A stretch of 64,000 nt of DNA from Ornithinibacillus gellani (GTDB lineage Bacteria > Bacillota > Bacilli > Bacillales > Amphibacillaceae). The stretch spans positions 124,001-188,000 of the forward strand of contig NZ_QTSZ01000017.1 of assembly GCF_003730295.1 (NCBI RefSeq). Reading direction: 5' to 3'. A model generated the notes under the pieces. The model was not told the origin of the DNA and did not search any database. It saw only the letters and a list, made by a program, of their open reading frames with translations. Shown piece by piece: positions 9,342 through 17,850 of this stretch (the stretch's first letter is position 1; each line of letters starts with the position of its first letter). Both the position numbers and the translations under genes were made by a program.

Positions 9342-10217
9342 TTATACAGATAAACCAAATATTTTTTCTTTTAACATCCGTCCTGTCGGTGTATCCGCTA
9401 GTCCGCCTTCCCCTGTTTCTCTTAATGCGGAAGGCATTGTTTTACCGATACGATACATCGCACCAATTACTTCATCACAAGGAATTCTACTTGTAACACC
9501 AGCAAGTGCCATATCTGCAGACACAATAGCCAAAGATGCCCCGGCAGCATTTCGTTTGACACAAGGAACTTCCACCAGACCAGCAACAGGATCACATACG
9601 AGTCCCAGCATATTTTTTAACGTGATCGCAAATGCCTCAGCAGATTGTTGTGGTGTTCCACCAGCCATTTCTACAATTGCAGCTGAAGCCATCGCACCGG
9701 CAGATCCAACCTCTGCCTGACAACCACCAGCAGCCCCAGAGATAAAAGCATTATTGGCAACGACAAAACCGAATGCACCTGCAGTAAATAGATAACGAAT
9801 CATTTGCTCTCGGCTTGGTTTAAGCTGATTTTTTACAGCAAATAATGTTCCCGGAACACATCCAGCACTTCCAGCAGTCGGTGTTGCGCAAATCGTTCCC
9901 ATTGCTGCATTCACTTCGTTTGTTCCCATTGCTTTACTCACCGCATCCATCATTAATGGACCTGATAATGGTGTTTTCTCTTTCATGTAGGTTTGAATAC
10001 GAACAGCGTCACCACCTGTTAATCCCGTTACAGATTCTACACCTTTCAAGCTATCTTCTATTGCATTTTCCATTACAATTAAATTTTTTTCCATATCTGA
10101 AAGAACGTCTTCACGAGCGCGCTCCTTTACTTCCATTTCCTGGCGAATCATCACTTCTGAGAGAAGGATGTTCTCACGTTCAGCAATTTCCACCAATTCA
10201 GCAACTGTACGAAACAT
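9342..10217 (-). CDS. sdaAA: L-serine dehydratase, alpha subunit (Fe-S)
   Basis: Alpha subunit of the two-chain [4Fe-4S] enzyme that deaminates L-serine to pyruvate and ammonia. The protein has 291 residues. Conserved cysteines expected to ligate the cluster are seen in AGSAGCVPG, GAAGGCQAEVG and LVCDPVAGLVEVPCVKRN. The start at 10217 (MFRTVAELVE) has AAAGGGGG upstream; a longer in-frame start at 10241 lies inside sdaAB and is less likely. It is probably translated from the sdaAB transcript. Confidence 0.95.
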   Translation of the reverse strand: MFRTVAELVEIAERENILLSEVMIRQEMEVKERAREDVLSDMEKNLIVMENAIEDSLKGVESVTGLTGGDAVRIQTYMKEKTPLSGPLMMDAVSKAMGTNEVNAAMGTICATPTAGSAGCVPGTLFAVKNQLKPSREQMIRYLFTAGAFGFVVANNAFISGAAGGCQAEVGSAGAMASAAIVEMAGGTPQQSAEAFAITLKNMLGLVCDPVAGLVEVPCVKRNAAGASLAIVSADMALAGVTSRIPCDEVIGAMYRIGKTMPSALRETGEGGLADTPTGRMLKEKIFGLSV

Positions 10218-10237
10218 CGATATGCCCCCTTTCCCAT

Positions 10238-10900
10238 TCAACTTACAATTTTAGAAATATGTCCAATATATTCAGACGCTTCCAATTCCTTTAATATGGA
10301 ATCGTCAACATTTTGATCCACTTCAATAACCATCAACGCTTCCTGTCCAACATCTTTTCGATTTACTTCCATATGACCGATATTCACCTCATGCTTCGCT
10401 AGTACACTTGTAACAGAAGCAATTGCCCCAAATCGATCATTATGTGTAATCAGCAGTGCAGGGTGGTTACCGGATAATCGTAATTCGAAGCCATTTAATT
10501 CCGTAATCTCTACCTTACCTCCGCCGATGGAAATACCCACAAGCTCCACTTGATCCTGGTCATCCCCAATCACAAGTCGTACTGTGTTTGGATGACTAGT
10601 GGCCGCGGTATCCTCGACGAATTCATACGTCATCCCATTCGCCTTGGCAAGCTCCAATGATTTACTCATTCTAGAATCGTCCGTTTCAAATCCTAATAAA
10701 CCACCAATCAACGCAAAATCTGTACCGTGTCCTTTATAGGTTTTCGCAAAAGACTCATATAAGTAAATCGTCGCCCATTTCGGTTCCCGTCCCAACAAAT
10801 TACGTGCAGCTTTACCGATTCTTGCTGCACCTGCTGTATGTGAACTGGACGGACCTATCATGACCGGACCGATTATATCAAAAACAGAATTAAATTTCAT
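10238..10900 (-). CDS. sdaAB: L-serine dehydratase, beta subunit (with ACT domain)
   Basis: Beta subunit pairing with the alpha chain downstream. The N-terminal dehydratase-beta fold has the signature GPVMIGPSSSHTAGAARIG near the start. The C-terminal third (from about 145, LLITHNDRFGAIASVTSVLAKHEVNI) is an ACT domain, a serine-sensing or assembly module in this family. An ATG at 10906 is only 3-4 nt from GGTGG; the ATG at 10900 has 9-nt spacing and matches family N-termini (MKFNSVFDIIGP), giving 220 residues. Confidence 0.95.
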   Translation of the reverse strand: MKFNSVFDIIGPVMIGPSSSHTAGAARIGKAARNLLGREPKWATIYLYESFAKTYKGHGTDFALIGGLLGFETDDSRMSKSLELAKANGMTYEFVEDTAATSHPNTVRLVIGDDQDQVELVGISIGGGKVEITELNGFELRLSGNHPALLITHNDRFGAIASVTSVLAKHEVNIGHMEVNRKDVGQEALMVIEVDQNVDDSILKELEASEYIGHISKIVS

Positions 10901-10951
10901 AAACATGCACCACCTTATTCATGATAAAAGCATTGCTTTCTCATCCTTTCT

Positions 10952-10960
10952 ATTATAACA
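10952..10960 (-). promoter_or_regulatory. Extended -10 promoter for sdaAB-sdaAA
   Basis: On the minus strand TGTTATAAT is a consensus extended -10 (TGn-TATAAT) about 50 nt before the sdaAB start. No good -35 is present at 17 nt (TGAATA), as is usual for extended -10 promoters. The remaining 10961-11171 is AT-rich and holds no gene or further signal I can support. Confidence 0.5.
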
Positions 10961-11171
10961 AATATGGCATCTTTATTCATTTGTATAACGTCATATTGGT
11001 TACAAAATCATATGGTACAAATGTAATCTTTTTTAATAACTGGGAATATACTTGCAAATACACACATCCAATATTGAATTACCAATTAATAGTCGTGATC
11101 CAAAGTTACTTAAATAAATCGCTAATAGTGCGATAACGGATTAGACATCTTTTTTGTATGATATTGTAGGA

Positions 11172-11228
11172 TTAAAAATCCCCCTTCATTTGGTTTAGTC
11201 AACCAATATATAAGGGGGAGTTTTATTT
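11172..11228 (-). terminator. Intrinsic terminator of the wHTH regulator gene
   Basis: On the minus strand ACTCCCCCTTAT pairs with ATGAAGGGGGATTTTT, with a nested TTGGTT/AACCAA stem, followed by TTTTTAAT. It lies 14 nt beyond the stop codon at 11242. Confidence 0.85.
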
Positions 11229-11241
11229 ATGGAATGCAAAT

Positions 11242-11763
11242 CTATGGAAAAATGGTAATTCCTATCGTACGACTTGCTGCTTTTTCTGTTGATTTTCCGT
11301 AATACTTTATCATTAAATCATTTAAATCTGCCTGAAAATCCTGGAACGTTTGATCATCTAATTGAATATCAACCACAGATAAAGTTGAAGCATCTTTTAT
11401 ATCTTCTTTTTTTATATTATTTAAATAGGTTTGATATTGATTAAAAAGTGCAATTTGAAAATAAAAAAAGTAATCTAATTTCTCTTCTATAGAATAAGCT
11501 TCCCACTCTTGCGGGCTAATACTCGTTTCTTCTATATTTACGACATAGTATTTTTCAGTTACAGCTCGTACCTTTTCCTCTTTTAATACACGGATAATAT
11601 TCGCATCGGCAAGCTTTTGTATATGACGGTACAACGTTGCCTGTGATACATCCTGGATAATTTTCACCATATCCAATGGTGTTAATCCCTCTTTATTGTA
11701 CCCCATTAAAGTACGGACAATTTTCATTCTTACAGGGTGTAATAATACCTCAGCTTTATCCAC
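11242..11763 (-). CDS. ArsR-like winged-helix transcriptional regulator
   Basis: A 173-residue protein whose first 75 residues form a winged helix-turn-helix of the ArsR/YjzC-like kind: LLHPVRMKIVRTLM, then DVSQATLYRHIQKLADANII as the recognition region. The remainder is helical and acidic, with LDDQTFQDFQADLNDLMIKYYG resembling the tail of 'helix-turn-helix domain-containing' regulators of Bacillaceae. No cysteine metal site is seen. The start is GTG with AGAGG 8 nt upstream. It is divergent from the membrane hydrolase gene at 11924, and the shared 160-bp gap holds a perfect 32-bp palindrome, so it is the natural candidate regulator of that gene; this is inference. Confidence 0.8.
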   Translation of the reverse strand: MDKAEVLLHPVRMKIVRTLMGYNKEGLTPLDMVKIIQDVSQATLYRHIQKLADANIIRVLKEEKVRAVTEKYYVVNIEETSISPQEWEAYSIEEKLDYFFYFQIALFNQYQTYLNNIKKEDIKDASTLSVVDIQLDDQTFQDFQADLNDLMIKYYGKSTEKAASRTIGITIFP

Positions 11764-11878
11764 CTTTATCGCCTCTTTAGCTAGTCATTAAGTTAAGCAA
11801 AAGCCCATGCTATCTTGATATTATCATAGTTAATCATAAATTGATATGATGCCATCTTATATTTCACTTCCAATTTAT

Positions 11879-11910
11879 TTATGTTATCATTATTGATAAT
11901 GATAACATAA
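11879..11910. promoter_or_regulatory. Perfect 32-bp palindrome, candidate operator
   Basis: Arms TTATGTTATCATTAT (11879-11893) and ATAATGATAACATAA (11896-11910) are exact inverted repeats around TG. The palindrome ends 2-3 nt before the ribosome-binding site of the hydrolase gene, so it would overlap the promoter or transcription start. Its hexamers run tail-to-tail, opposite to a classical Fur box. Confidence 0.65.
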
Positions 11911-11923
11911 AGAGGTGCAAATT

Positions 11924-13807
11924 ATGAAGAAAATTTTAATATTATTTGGCATGCTATTGTTCATGTCACCCATTTCTACTTTTGCAAATACAGCGAAAAT
12001 CCCCTCAGGGTTACCCTTAAACGAAGTAGAAACTTCAATTAATGAAATTATGGAAAATTATGTTGGAGAAAATAAGGAAATTCCCGGTGCAACTATTTCT
12101 ATTGTCAAGGATGGTGAAATCATATTTGAAAAGGGGTATGGCTACTCAGACTTGGAAAAACAGACAAGCATAGACCCAAAGCAAACTGTCTTTGAAGCGG
12201 CATCCATTTCAAAAGTGTATACATGGACTGCAATAATGCAGCTGGTTGAACAAGGCAAAGTTCATTTACATGATGATATTCGTGATTATTTACCTGATGA
12301 TTTTTTAGAATTAGACTATCCTGATAAGGTCAGCATACTCGATTTAATGAATCATACAGCAGGGTTTGAAGATACAACAGAGGAATTATTAACGACGGAT
12401 CCAAATAAAGTCATTCCCTTACAGGATTATCTATCTGATAAGCATGAGCAGCCTTCCCAAGTGTTTCGACCAGGAACTGTGACAGCTTATTCAAACTATG
12501 GTACATCCTTAGCTGGATATATCATTGAACGTGTAACAGGAGAAGATTATGCATCATACATGCAAGCGAATATTCTGGATCAGCTTGGAATGAACCTTTC
12601 TTCCTTTCAAGCTGATTACAGTGACTTGACCATGATTACAAATCATAAAAGCAAGAGCTATGTAAAAACGAAAGATGATTTTGAAACGGTGGATTGGTCA
12701 TATGTCAATGATGCCCCAGCCGGTGCTCTAAATACAACCGTACATGATATGGCTAAATTTATGCTGGCTCATTTAGGAACAGGTTACGATCAGTTATTTG
12801 AAGATGAGGCAACTTTAGCCGAAATGCATGAACAAACGTCCAGCTTCACGGGAAATGCACATGGTTTTTGGGAACGTAGCGTAAATGATTATAGTATTCT
12901 CGAACATAGTGGAAATGCAGTTGGTTATACAACACTGATGACGCTTGTACCGGAAGAAAACTTTGGCGTTGTATTATTTATGAATGTTGGAGAAGAAATG
13001 TCCGGCTTAAGAGTAGAATTGTTAAATGCATTGATTGGTGAACAAGAAAAACCTGAAAGGGTACATAGAAGTCCAAATGATGAAAAGGTGGAAGGAACTT
13101 ATCGAATTGCCAGGGGAATATACACGAACTTTCTCAAGCTGTTACCAATAATCGGAAATTCAGATGTTACTGTTAAACAACATGCATCTGGTGGAATTAC
13201 GCTACAAACAGCCGCAGATCTCGAACCAATTCTGTATACTGAAACGGATGATTTTGTTTATGTTCGTGTGGATGATACCGTACCACTAATGGATAAGGCG
13301 GGAATGGATACGAGTAAAGTGTATTTTCAACTGGATGAATCAGGTCATCTGAAAAAAATGACCTATGGAATCGTGAGTGACTTTCTCCCTGTACCTGCGA
13401 AGGATCGTGTAGAGGTCCATATGTTGATCATTATGGTTAGCGTACTGGCGTTCATTCTCTATACACTGGTTGTGCTCATCCAGTGGATTATTCGTAAACG
13501 AAAGAAAACCAGCAGGGTAAACATGTTTCCAACCACCGGCATCCTATCCATTATTGGATTGGCAGTGACAATCAATATCATTATTTTATTCGGGCGATTT
13601 ATGATGGATCCGTTTCAAAAACTAGCAACACTCCGCGTCCATTTGTGGCTTAATATGCTATTGCCAATTTCCATCCTTGTCTGCGGTTATTTTATGTGCA
13701 AACAGTGGAAAGACAAAACACGCCTGCAAAACATCGCTCGAACCAGTTTACTGCTTATCAGCTGCATATTCACCCTATTTCTCTATTATTTCCATTTATT
13801 GTGGTAG
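11924..13807 (+). CDS. Membrane-bound serine hydrolase, beta-lactamase/PBP4* family
   Basis: A 627-residue protein with a signal peptide (residues 1-21, hydrophobic core LFGMLLFMSPIST, cleavage near FANTA), then a class C beta-lactamase-fold domain to about residue 385. The active-site motifs are SISK (Ser94, Lys97), YSN (189-191) and HSGNAVGY, the last replacing KTG. A linker domain follows, and the C-terminus has four predicted transmembrane helices from about 505 to 625 (for example VHMLIIMVSVLAFILYTLVV). Members act on D-Ala peptides, D-amino-acid esters or lipids; the substrate cannot be told. The ATG at 11924 has GAGG 8 nt upstream. Probably an external membrane-tethered enzyme acting on the wall or on an antimicrobial. 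Confidence 0.88.
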   Translation: MKKILILFGMLLFMSPISTFANTAKIPSGLPLNEVETSINEIMENYVGENKEIPGATISIVKDGEIIFEKGYGYSDLEKQTSIDPKQTVFEAASISKVYTWTAIMQLVEQGKVHLHDDIRDYLPDDFLELDYPDKVSILDLMNHTAGFEDTTEELLTTDPNKVIPLQDYLSDKHEQPSQVFRPGTVTAYSNYGTSLAGYIIERVTGEDYASYMQANILDQLGMNLSSFQADYSDLTMITNHKSKSYVKTKDDFETVDWSYVNDAPAGALNTTVHDMAKFMLAHLGTGYDQLFEDEATLAEMHEQTSSFTGNAHGFWERSVNDYSILEHSGNAVGYTTLMTLVPEENFGVVLFMNVGEEMSGLRVELLNALIGEQEKPERVHRSPNDEKVEGTYRIARGIYTNFLKLLPIIGNSDVTVKQHASGGITLQTAADLEPILYTETDDFVYVRVDDTVPLMDKAGMDTSKVYFQLDESGHLKKMTYGIVSDFLPVPAKDRVEVHMLIIMVSVLAFILYTLVVLIQWIIRKRKKTSRVNMFPTTGILSIIGLAVTINIIILFGRFMMDPFQKLATLRVHLWLNMLLPISILVCGYFMCKQWKDKTRLQNIARTSLLLISCIFTLFLYYFHLLW

Positions 13808-13822
13808 GAATAAGGTAGAAGA

Positions 13823-13855
13823 AAGTGGATTGCCCTTAAGTAATCCACTTTTTTA
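13823..13855 (+). terminator. Terminator of the serine hydrolase gene
   Basis: AAGTGGATT (13823-13831) pairs exactly with AATCCACTT (13842-13850), followed by TTTTTT, 15 nt after the stop codon at 13807. Confidence 0.9.
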
Positions 13856-13950
13856 ATACACCGCTCTATTACATGGAAAATGCTAATGTTTTAATTACTC
13901 CCTATGTGGTCTCTAAACAATTAGAATCTACTTTATCACTTCTTACCATC

Positions 13951-15330
13951 TCAAATCCCCAAATACTCCTTGGTTAGCACGTCCTGGACAATACCAATAC
14001 TATATAGGGATTTCTCCGTTTTGGTCGTTGCGATCATTAATGTTTGTTCAATACTTTCATCTGTAAAACTCATATAAATCGGTGTGTTTGGAAAGGTCTC
14101 GGATAAATCAATTCCTTCCATCAAATCGATGTAATCCTCATCAAAACAAATAAAAATGTGTGTCAGTTTATGTTGATGTTCATCAATGACGTTTTTTAAG
14201 GAATCCTTCTCTATTTGAAAAGGAATTTTTTCGATATGGTTCGAATGGGTTATCTTCGGAAACGCATCCAATATGGTCACATTCAAAGGATATGCTGGAC
14301 TATGTTCCCGATAAATTCGTTCTGCCTCCTGTACGATTTGTTTACCTAATGCATGATAACCAACAATTAGAAAATGATACGGACGCGGTTCCTCGAATAG
14401 AGACAAATGTTGTTTCCAAAATCTTTTTGCTAACGCTTCGTATACATTAATGACCTCCACTGGAAATGAGAAATGCTCTACTTTCTCCAGAAAAGAATTT
14501 AATTCTGCTTTATACCGATTATCATCAATATGAATCAATAGCTTCTTAAATGATAATTGGATATTTTTTTCCCGAGCAAACTTTTCCAAATTCATTAGAA
14601 CGGTTAAACTATCTTGATCGCTTGGATGAAAAAGAGAGATAGATGCTGCTTTTTTCACTCCAGTGACTTGAAATATCGTCTCATCCCGTATAGGTGCTTG
14701 GATAACAATGACCTTCATATCCTCAAGCATGTTTTGTGTTTTTGGCGTGATTTTTTCATCTACTACAATTACACTCTCGCGGTTTGCACATAAATTCTGA
14801 ATCAAATCATGACTCTTTTCATTATAACTAAAAATGATATGATGATTCCCCATTACCTGTGCTGTGAAGAGTGATATTTTTTTCTCCAAGGTCCGATACA
14901 TAGCAATGAAAATGGTCGTAATCGTATAAGAAGCAGCAGTCCATCGTGCTATTTCCAATAAAAGCGGATAACGAATGGGACTGGAGCCATCTACCGTAAA
15001 AACATCTGCTAAATCTAGTAAATAAAGCCGGAATGTAAAATAGAGCGCATTAGAAATAGAGTGCTGATCCACCGAATAATGGTAGAATCCATAAAAACCA
15101 GCTATAAAAGCCAATAAAAATAAAAAAACATGCAATGCATATCGCAAAGTACATAACAATACCATTGGGAAAACAAGTAAGTATACACATAAAATCAATT
15201 TAATGGTGGAATCCATGGATGCATCCATTGGCACAAAAAAAGTGAAAAGCAAAATCACGGCACCAATTACCACATAATATAAAAGGATGATATGTTGTAT
15301 AGATTTAAATTTGTCCCGCAAAATAATCAC
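13951..15330 (-). CDS. Channel-like membrane protein with two TrkA-N/RCK-like Rossmann domains
   Basis: A 459-residue protein. The first 155 residues hold about four hydrophobic segments (IILLYYVVIGAVILLFTFFV; LILCVYLLVFPMVLLC; LHVFLFLLAFIAGFYGF; AASYTITTIFIAMYRTL) with a re-entrant-like stretch SNALYFTFRLYLLDLADVF before the last one. Two Rossmann-like beta-alpha units follow, from about 163 (HHIIFSYNEKSHDLIQNL) and about 313 (YHFLIVGYHALGKQIVQEA). The layout resembles RCK-gated K+ channels, but the filter TxGYG is absent and the nucleotide loops lack GxGxxG. The start is GTG with AAGG 6-8 nt upstream. Ion selectivity and ligand are unknown. It may be an ion channel of divergent type or a membrane sensor. 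Confidence 0.75.
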   Translation of the reverse strand: MIILRDKFKSIQHIILLYYVVIGAVILLFTFFVPMDASMDSTIKLILCVYLLVFPMVLLCTLRYALHVFLFLLAFIAGFYGFYHYSVDQHSISNALYFTFRLYLLDLADVFTVDGSSPIRYPLLLEIARWTAASYTITTIFIAMYRTLEKKISLFTAQVMGNHHIIFSYNEKSHDLIQNLCANRESVIVVDEKITPKTQNMLEDMKVIVIQAPIRDETIFQVTGVKKAASISLFHPSDQDSLTVLMNLEKFAREKNIQLSFKKLLIHIDDNRYKAELNSFLEKVEHFSFPVEVINVYEALAKRFWKQHLSLFEEPRPYHFLIVGYHALGKQIVQEAERIYREHSPAYPLNVTILDAFPKITHSNHIEKIPFQIEKDSLKNVIDEHQHKLTHIFICFDEDYIDLMEGIDLSETFPNTPIYMSFTDESIEQTLMIATTKTEKSLYSIGIVQDVLTKEYLGI

Positions 15331-15367
15331 TCTTTTCCTTCCAGTTCACGTAATGCAACTAACGTGT

Positions 15368-16381
15368 TTAACGCAACTGTTGGTCAATAAAATGAATCGT
15401 TTGCTTTAGGCTTTCCTTCGCTTCCGTTAACTGATAATTAAACTGATATTCATGTGAAATTTCCTTATCAAGATCTTTAAAAAATAAGGTTTGAACAGGA
15501 ATACCAAAGTATTTCAATTCCGCCGCAAAAGCAATACCTTGATCTTGAAAAGAGAACGTATTTCCATCTGTAATATAAGTTGGCGGAAAATCTGTAGTAA
15601 TATATTCCTTTACCGAGGCTTGCTTTATCTCATCACTCTCTTTCCAATCTTTCGTTCCTATAAAAGCCCTGGCAACCGTGCTCGTAAAAAATTTCATAAA
15701 AGGATCACTGGACTGTACCGTTGTCATTTGCTGTAGATCCAATGGGCCACTGAAGGAGATAAAAGCATGAATAGAATCTTTAGGAATAATTTGTTCCACC
15801 CCCATCTCCTTTGCATATGTGTCGTTTGTTTGTAAAGCAACATACTGGCCAGCGATTTGGGCACCAGCAGAGTCACCACCAAATAATACCGACTGAAGGT
15901 CTAACATCGGAAAATCCTTCCTATGTGCATGTATATAGCGATAGACTTCATCTAATTGTTTGATTTGACCTGGATATTGTAAACTTGGCGCCTTTTCATA
16001 ATTCATAGCAACTACCGCTATTTGATTACTAGCGGCAATGTAAGTAGAAAACTCAGCAACCCCTTCTTTATCTCCACCAACATATCCCCCACCATGCACC
16101 CAAAATAATACCGGCCTCGCTTCATCCACACCATCTGGATAATAAATATCAAACGTATTATTGTCGTAACGGGATGTATATGCAATATCCTCTAATTTAC
16201 GCACTTGAGAAGCAGCTGTTTCATAATGTGCCTGATCGGTAATGGTAATTGGTTGATCAAACATACGCTGGATCAGAAAAACTCCTGGTTTTACCGATAC
16301 TTTAAATGCTATAAGGATACCGATGATAGCGATGCACACCAAGCCTATAAATCCTAAGATGATTTTCCAAAAAACTTTCAT
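15368..16381 (-). CDS. Membrane-anchored alpha/beta hydrolase (HSL/lipase-esterase family)
   Basis: A 337-residue protein with one N-terminal hydrophobic anchor (residues 4-27, IILGFIGLVCIAIIGILIAF). The alpha/beta hydrolase fold shows the oxyanion motif WVHGGGYVGG, the nucleophile elbow GGDSAGAQ, a likely acid in YITDGNT and the catalytic histidine in SHEYQFNY. These place it with hormone-sensitive-lipase or BD-FAE-type esterases. The substrate is unknown. AAAGGAGG precedes the ATG. Same direction and 37 nt from the channel-like gene downstream, so the two are probably cotranscribed. Confidence 0.85.
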   Translation of the reverse strand: MKVFWKIILGFIGLVCIAIIGILIAFKVSVKPGVFLIQRMFDQPITITDQAHYETAASQVRKLEDIAYTSRYDNNTFDIYYPDGVDEARPVLFWVHGGGYVGGDKEGVAEFSTYIAASNQIAVVAMNYEKAPSLQYPGQIKQLDEVYRYIHAHRKDFPMLDLQSVLFGGDSAGAQIAGQYVALQTNDTYAKEMGVEQIIPKDSIHAFISFSGPLDLQQMTTVQSSDPFMKFFTSTVARAFIGTKDWKESDEIKQASVKEYITTDFPPTYITDGNTFSFQDQGIAFAAELKYFGIPVQTLFFKDLDKEISHEYQFNYQLTEAKESLKQTIHFIDQQLR

Positions 16382-16418
16382 ACTTACCCTCCTTTATACA
16401 TCCACCATTCCATAGGAA

Positions 16419-16452
16419 GAAACATCAAATCCAAGGATGAATTTGATGTTTC
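16419..16452. other. Perfect 12-bp inverted repeat upstream of the hydrolase gene
   Basis: GAAACATCAAAT (16419-16430) and ATTTGATGTTTC (16441-16452) are exact complements around a 10-nt loop. AT-rich with only a weak T tract (TTTCTTCC on the minus strand), so it may be a weak terminator or an operator for the gene starting at 16381. Confidence 0.45.
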
Positions 16453-16527
16453 ACTTTATCACAGATTAACTGGTTGTAAGACCCCTACTTCAAGAGTTTT
16501 GTTGATTACAAGAATAGTAAGTGGGGG

Positions 16528-16602
16528 TTCAACAGCCAGTAAAGGCCTGATTCGTTCAACTAACAATCAGTGGGGGAGTGCGAATCCCCCACTGATTGAA
16601 GG
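16528..16602 (-). repeat. Dispersed intergenic hairpin repeat, copy B
   Basis: Contains CAACAGCCAGTAAAGGCCTG, then ATT-GTTCAACTAA and the hairpin CAATCAGTGGGGG / CCCCCACTGATTG, the same order and nearly the same bases as copy A at 2594-2673. It begins 6 nt after the VanZ-RDD stop, in the same orientation relative to that gene as copy A to its gene. An extra weak inverted repeat (ACCCCTACTT / AAGTGGGGGT) lies beside it at 16481-16527 and is not in copy A. Confidence 0.75.
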
Positions 16603-16607
16603 TCACT

Positions 16608-17747
16608 TTATTTATTCTTTTTCGGATTTAATTTAGCTACATGATCAAAGTAGAAATTGCGTTTACCTCCTTTCCATAAAACAAACACAACATGAATGAA
16701 CAGAACAGCCCACATCAAGATCAGAATGAGTAAAATAATGACTGCTCCCCATACATGGTAGAGATAAAAAACAGATTCCATATCAATCTTCATTTGGGAC
16801 ACACCTTGATGTATACGCACCAATAAAAGCGGCAAAGATATGGCGATGGTCCGTTTCATTAACGCAACCGATAACGGCTGATTTTCAGGAACTGTGGTCA
16901 ATTTAAATCGCATAAATCCTGTTCCAATTGTTTGTCCATTTCCAATCAAAGGAATGACATAGAATACAATGATAAACGCAACGATTGTATAGATAAATTC
17001 AATAAATCCGTTATGAATAAATAACCCAATCGTAAGGGACCAGCTTAGCTTAATGACAAGATAATCGATTAATATCGCCAATAATTGGGAGAGGGGTGGA
17101 ACAAGCTTCTTTTGCTCTCCCTTCGCTATGACAGCCTCCTTGGAAGGGAATAGAGCCAGCAAAATGGGGGCAATTAGAAAGCCGAATAATGCCCCAGTGC
17201 TATTTAATAGTAAATCATCCACATCAAAAATACGGTATGGACAATTGTAAATCCCATAAATTCCAGTAACCTGGGTGATTTCGTAAAATAAAGATAAAGC
17301 AAACCCTAATCCGAATGCGCTAATCCAATGGCGGCGCTTATTCATGAAATACCTTAAATAGACACCAAATGGCAATAATAATAAAAAGTTAAATGCAGCC
17401 TGGATAAAAGCATTTTGTTTTAAAAGATTTATATAAGTTGATGGCTGAGACAACACGACTGAACCATCTTTAAATATATCTTTTATAAAAGTGAATGGTG
17501 TTAAGGAATAATGTACGGTATCTGCAGGCTGCATGGAACAAGTATCTCTAGTAGACGGAAGTGGTAACAATACCAAAAATAATGCAGTTAACATATAATA
17601 TGCAAAGGAATAAACTACAACCGACTGCCACAGGCTTAAATAACCATATTTTCGATAGCTGTATATGAACCATGGAATCATAAGCAGAAATCCTAGAGGA
17701 ATAAAGATAAGAAAAGCAATATGTATGGATTCAAAATAAGTAGACAT
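16608..17747 (-). CDS. VanZ-domain and RDD-domain fusion membrane protein
   Basis: A 379-residue integral membrane protein. The N-terminal half (1-205) is a VanZ-like domain with the family signature ALSLFYEITQVTG followed by RIFDVDDLLLNSTGALFGF. The C-terminal half (about 220-375) is an RDD domain with LLAILIDYLVIKL, GNGQTIGTGFMRFKL and a terminal FDHVAK. VanZ proteins give low-level teicoplanin or lipoglycopeptide tolerance in some Firmicutes; RDD domains are membrane modules of poorly defined role, some linked to Na+/H+ exchange. AAAGGAG precedes the ATG. Function not assigned. Confidence 0.88.
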   Translation of the reverse strand: MSTYFESIHIAFLIFIPLGFLLMIPWFIYSYRKYGYLSLWQSVVVYSFAYYMLTALFLVLLPLPSTRDTCSMQPADTVHYSLTPFTFIKDIFKDGSVVLSQPSTYINLLKQNAFIQAAFNFLLLLPFGVYLRYFMNKRRHWISAFGLGFALSLFYEITQVTGIYGIYNCPYRIFDVDDLLLNSTGALFGFLIAPILLALFPSKEAVIAKGEQKKLVPPLSQLLAILIDYLVIKLSWSLTIGLFIHNGFIEFIYTIVAFIIVFYVIPLIGNGQTIGTGFMRFKLTTVPENQPLSVALMKRTIAISLPLLLVRIHQGVSQMKIDMESVFYLYHVWGAVIILLILILMWAVLFIHVVFVLWKGGKRNFYFDHVAKLNPKKNK

Positions 17748-17850
17748 GAAAAAAGCACTCCTTTAGCAAACGGGCCATTACAATTTATCTTGTAATCTTT
17801 ATACCCATTTTCCCCACGGGATACTCATAAATCAGCGACTCTTCTATTTT

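Noticed and set aside
10921-11136. 71-codon plus-strand frame upstream of sdaAB
   Set aside because: Overlaps the sdaAB promoter in antisense, lacks a ribosome-binding site and is AT-rich noise.
11879-11910. Classical Fur box
   Set aside because: Contains GATAAT hexamers, but they are arranged tail-to-tail rather than as GATAATGATAATCATTATC; only a generic operator call is justified.
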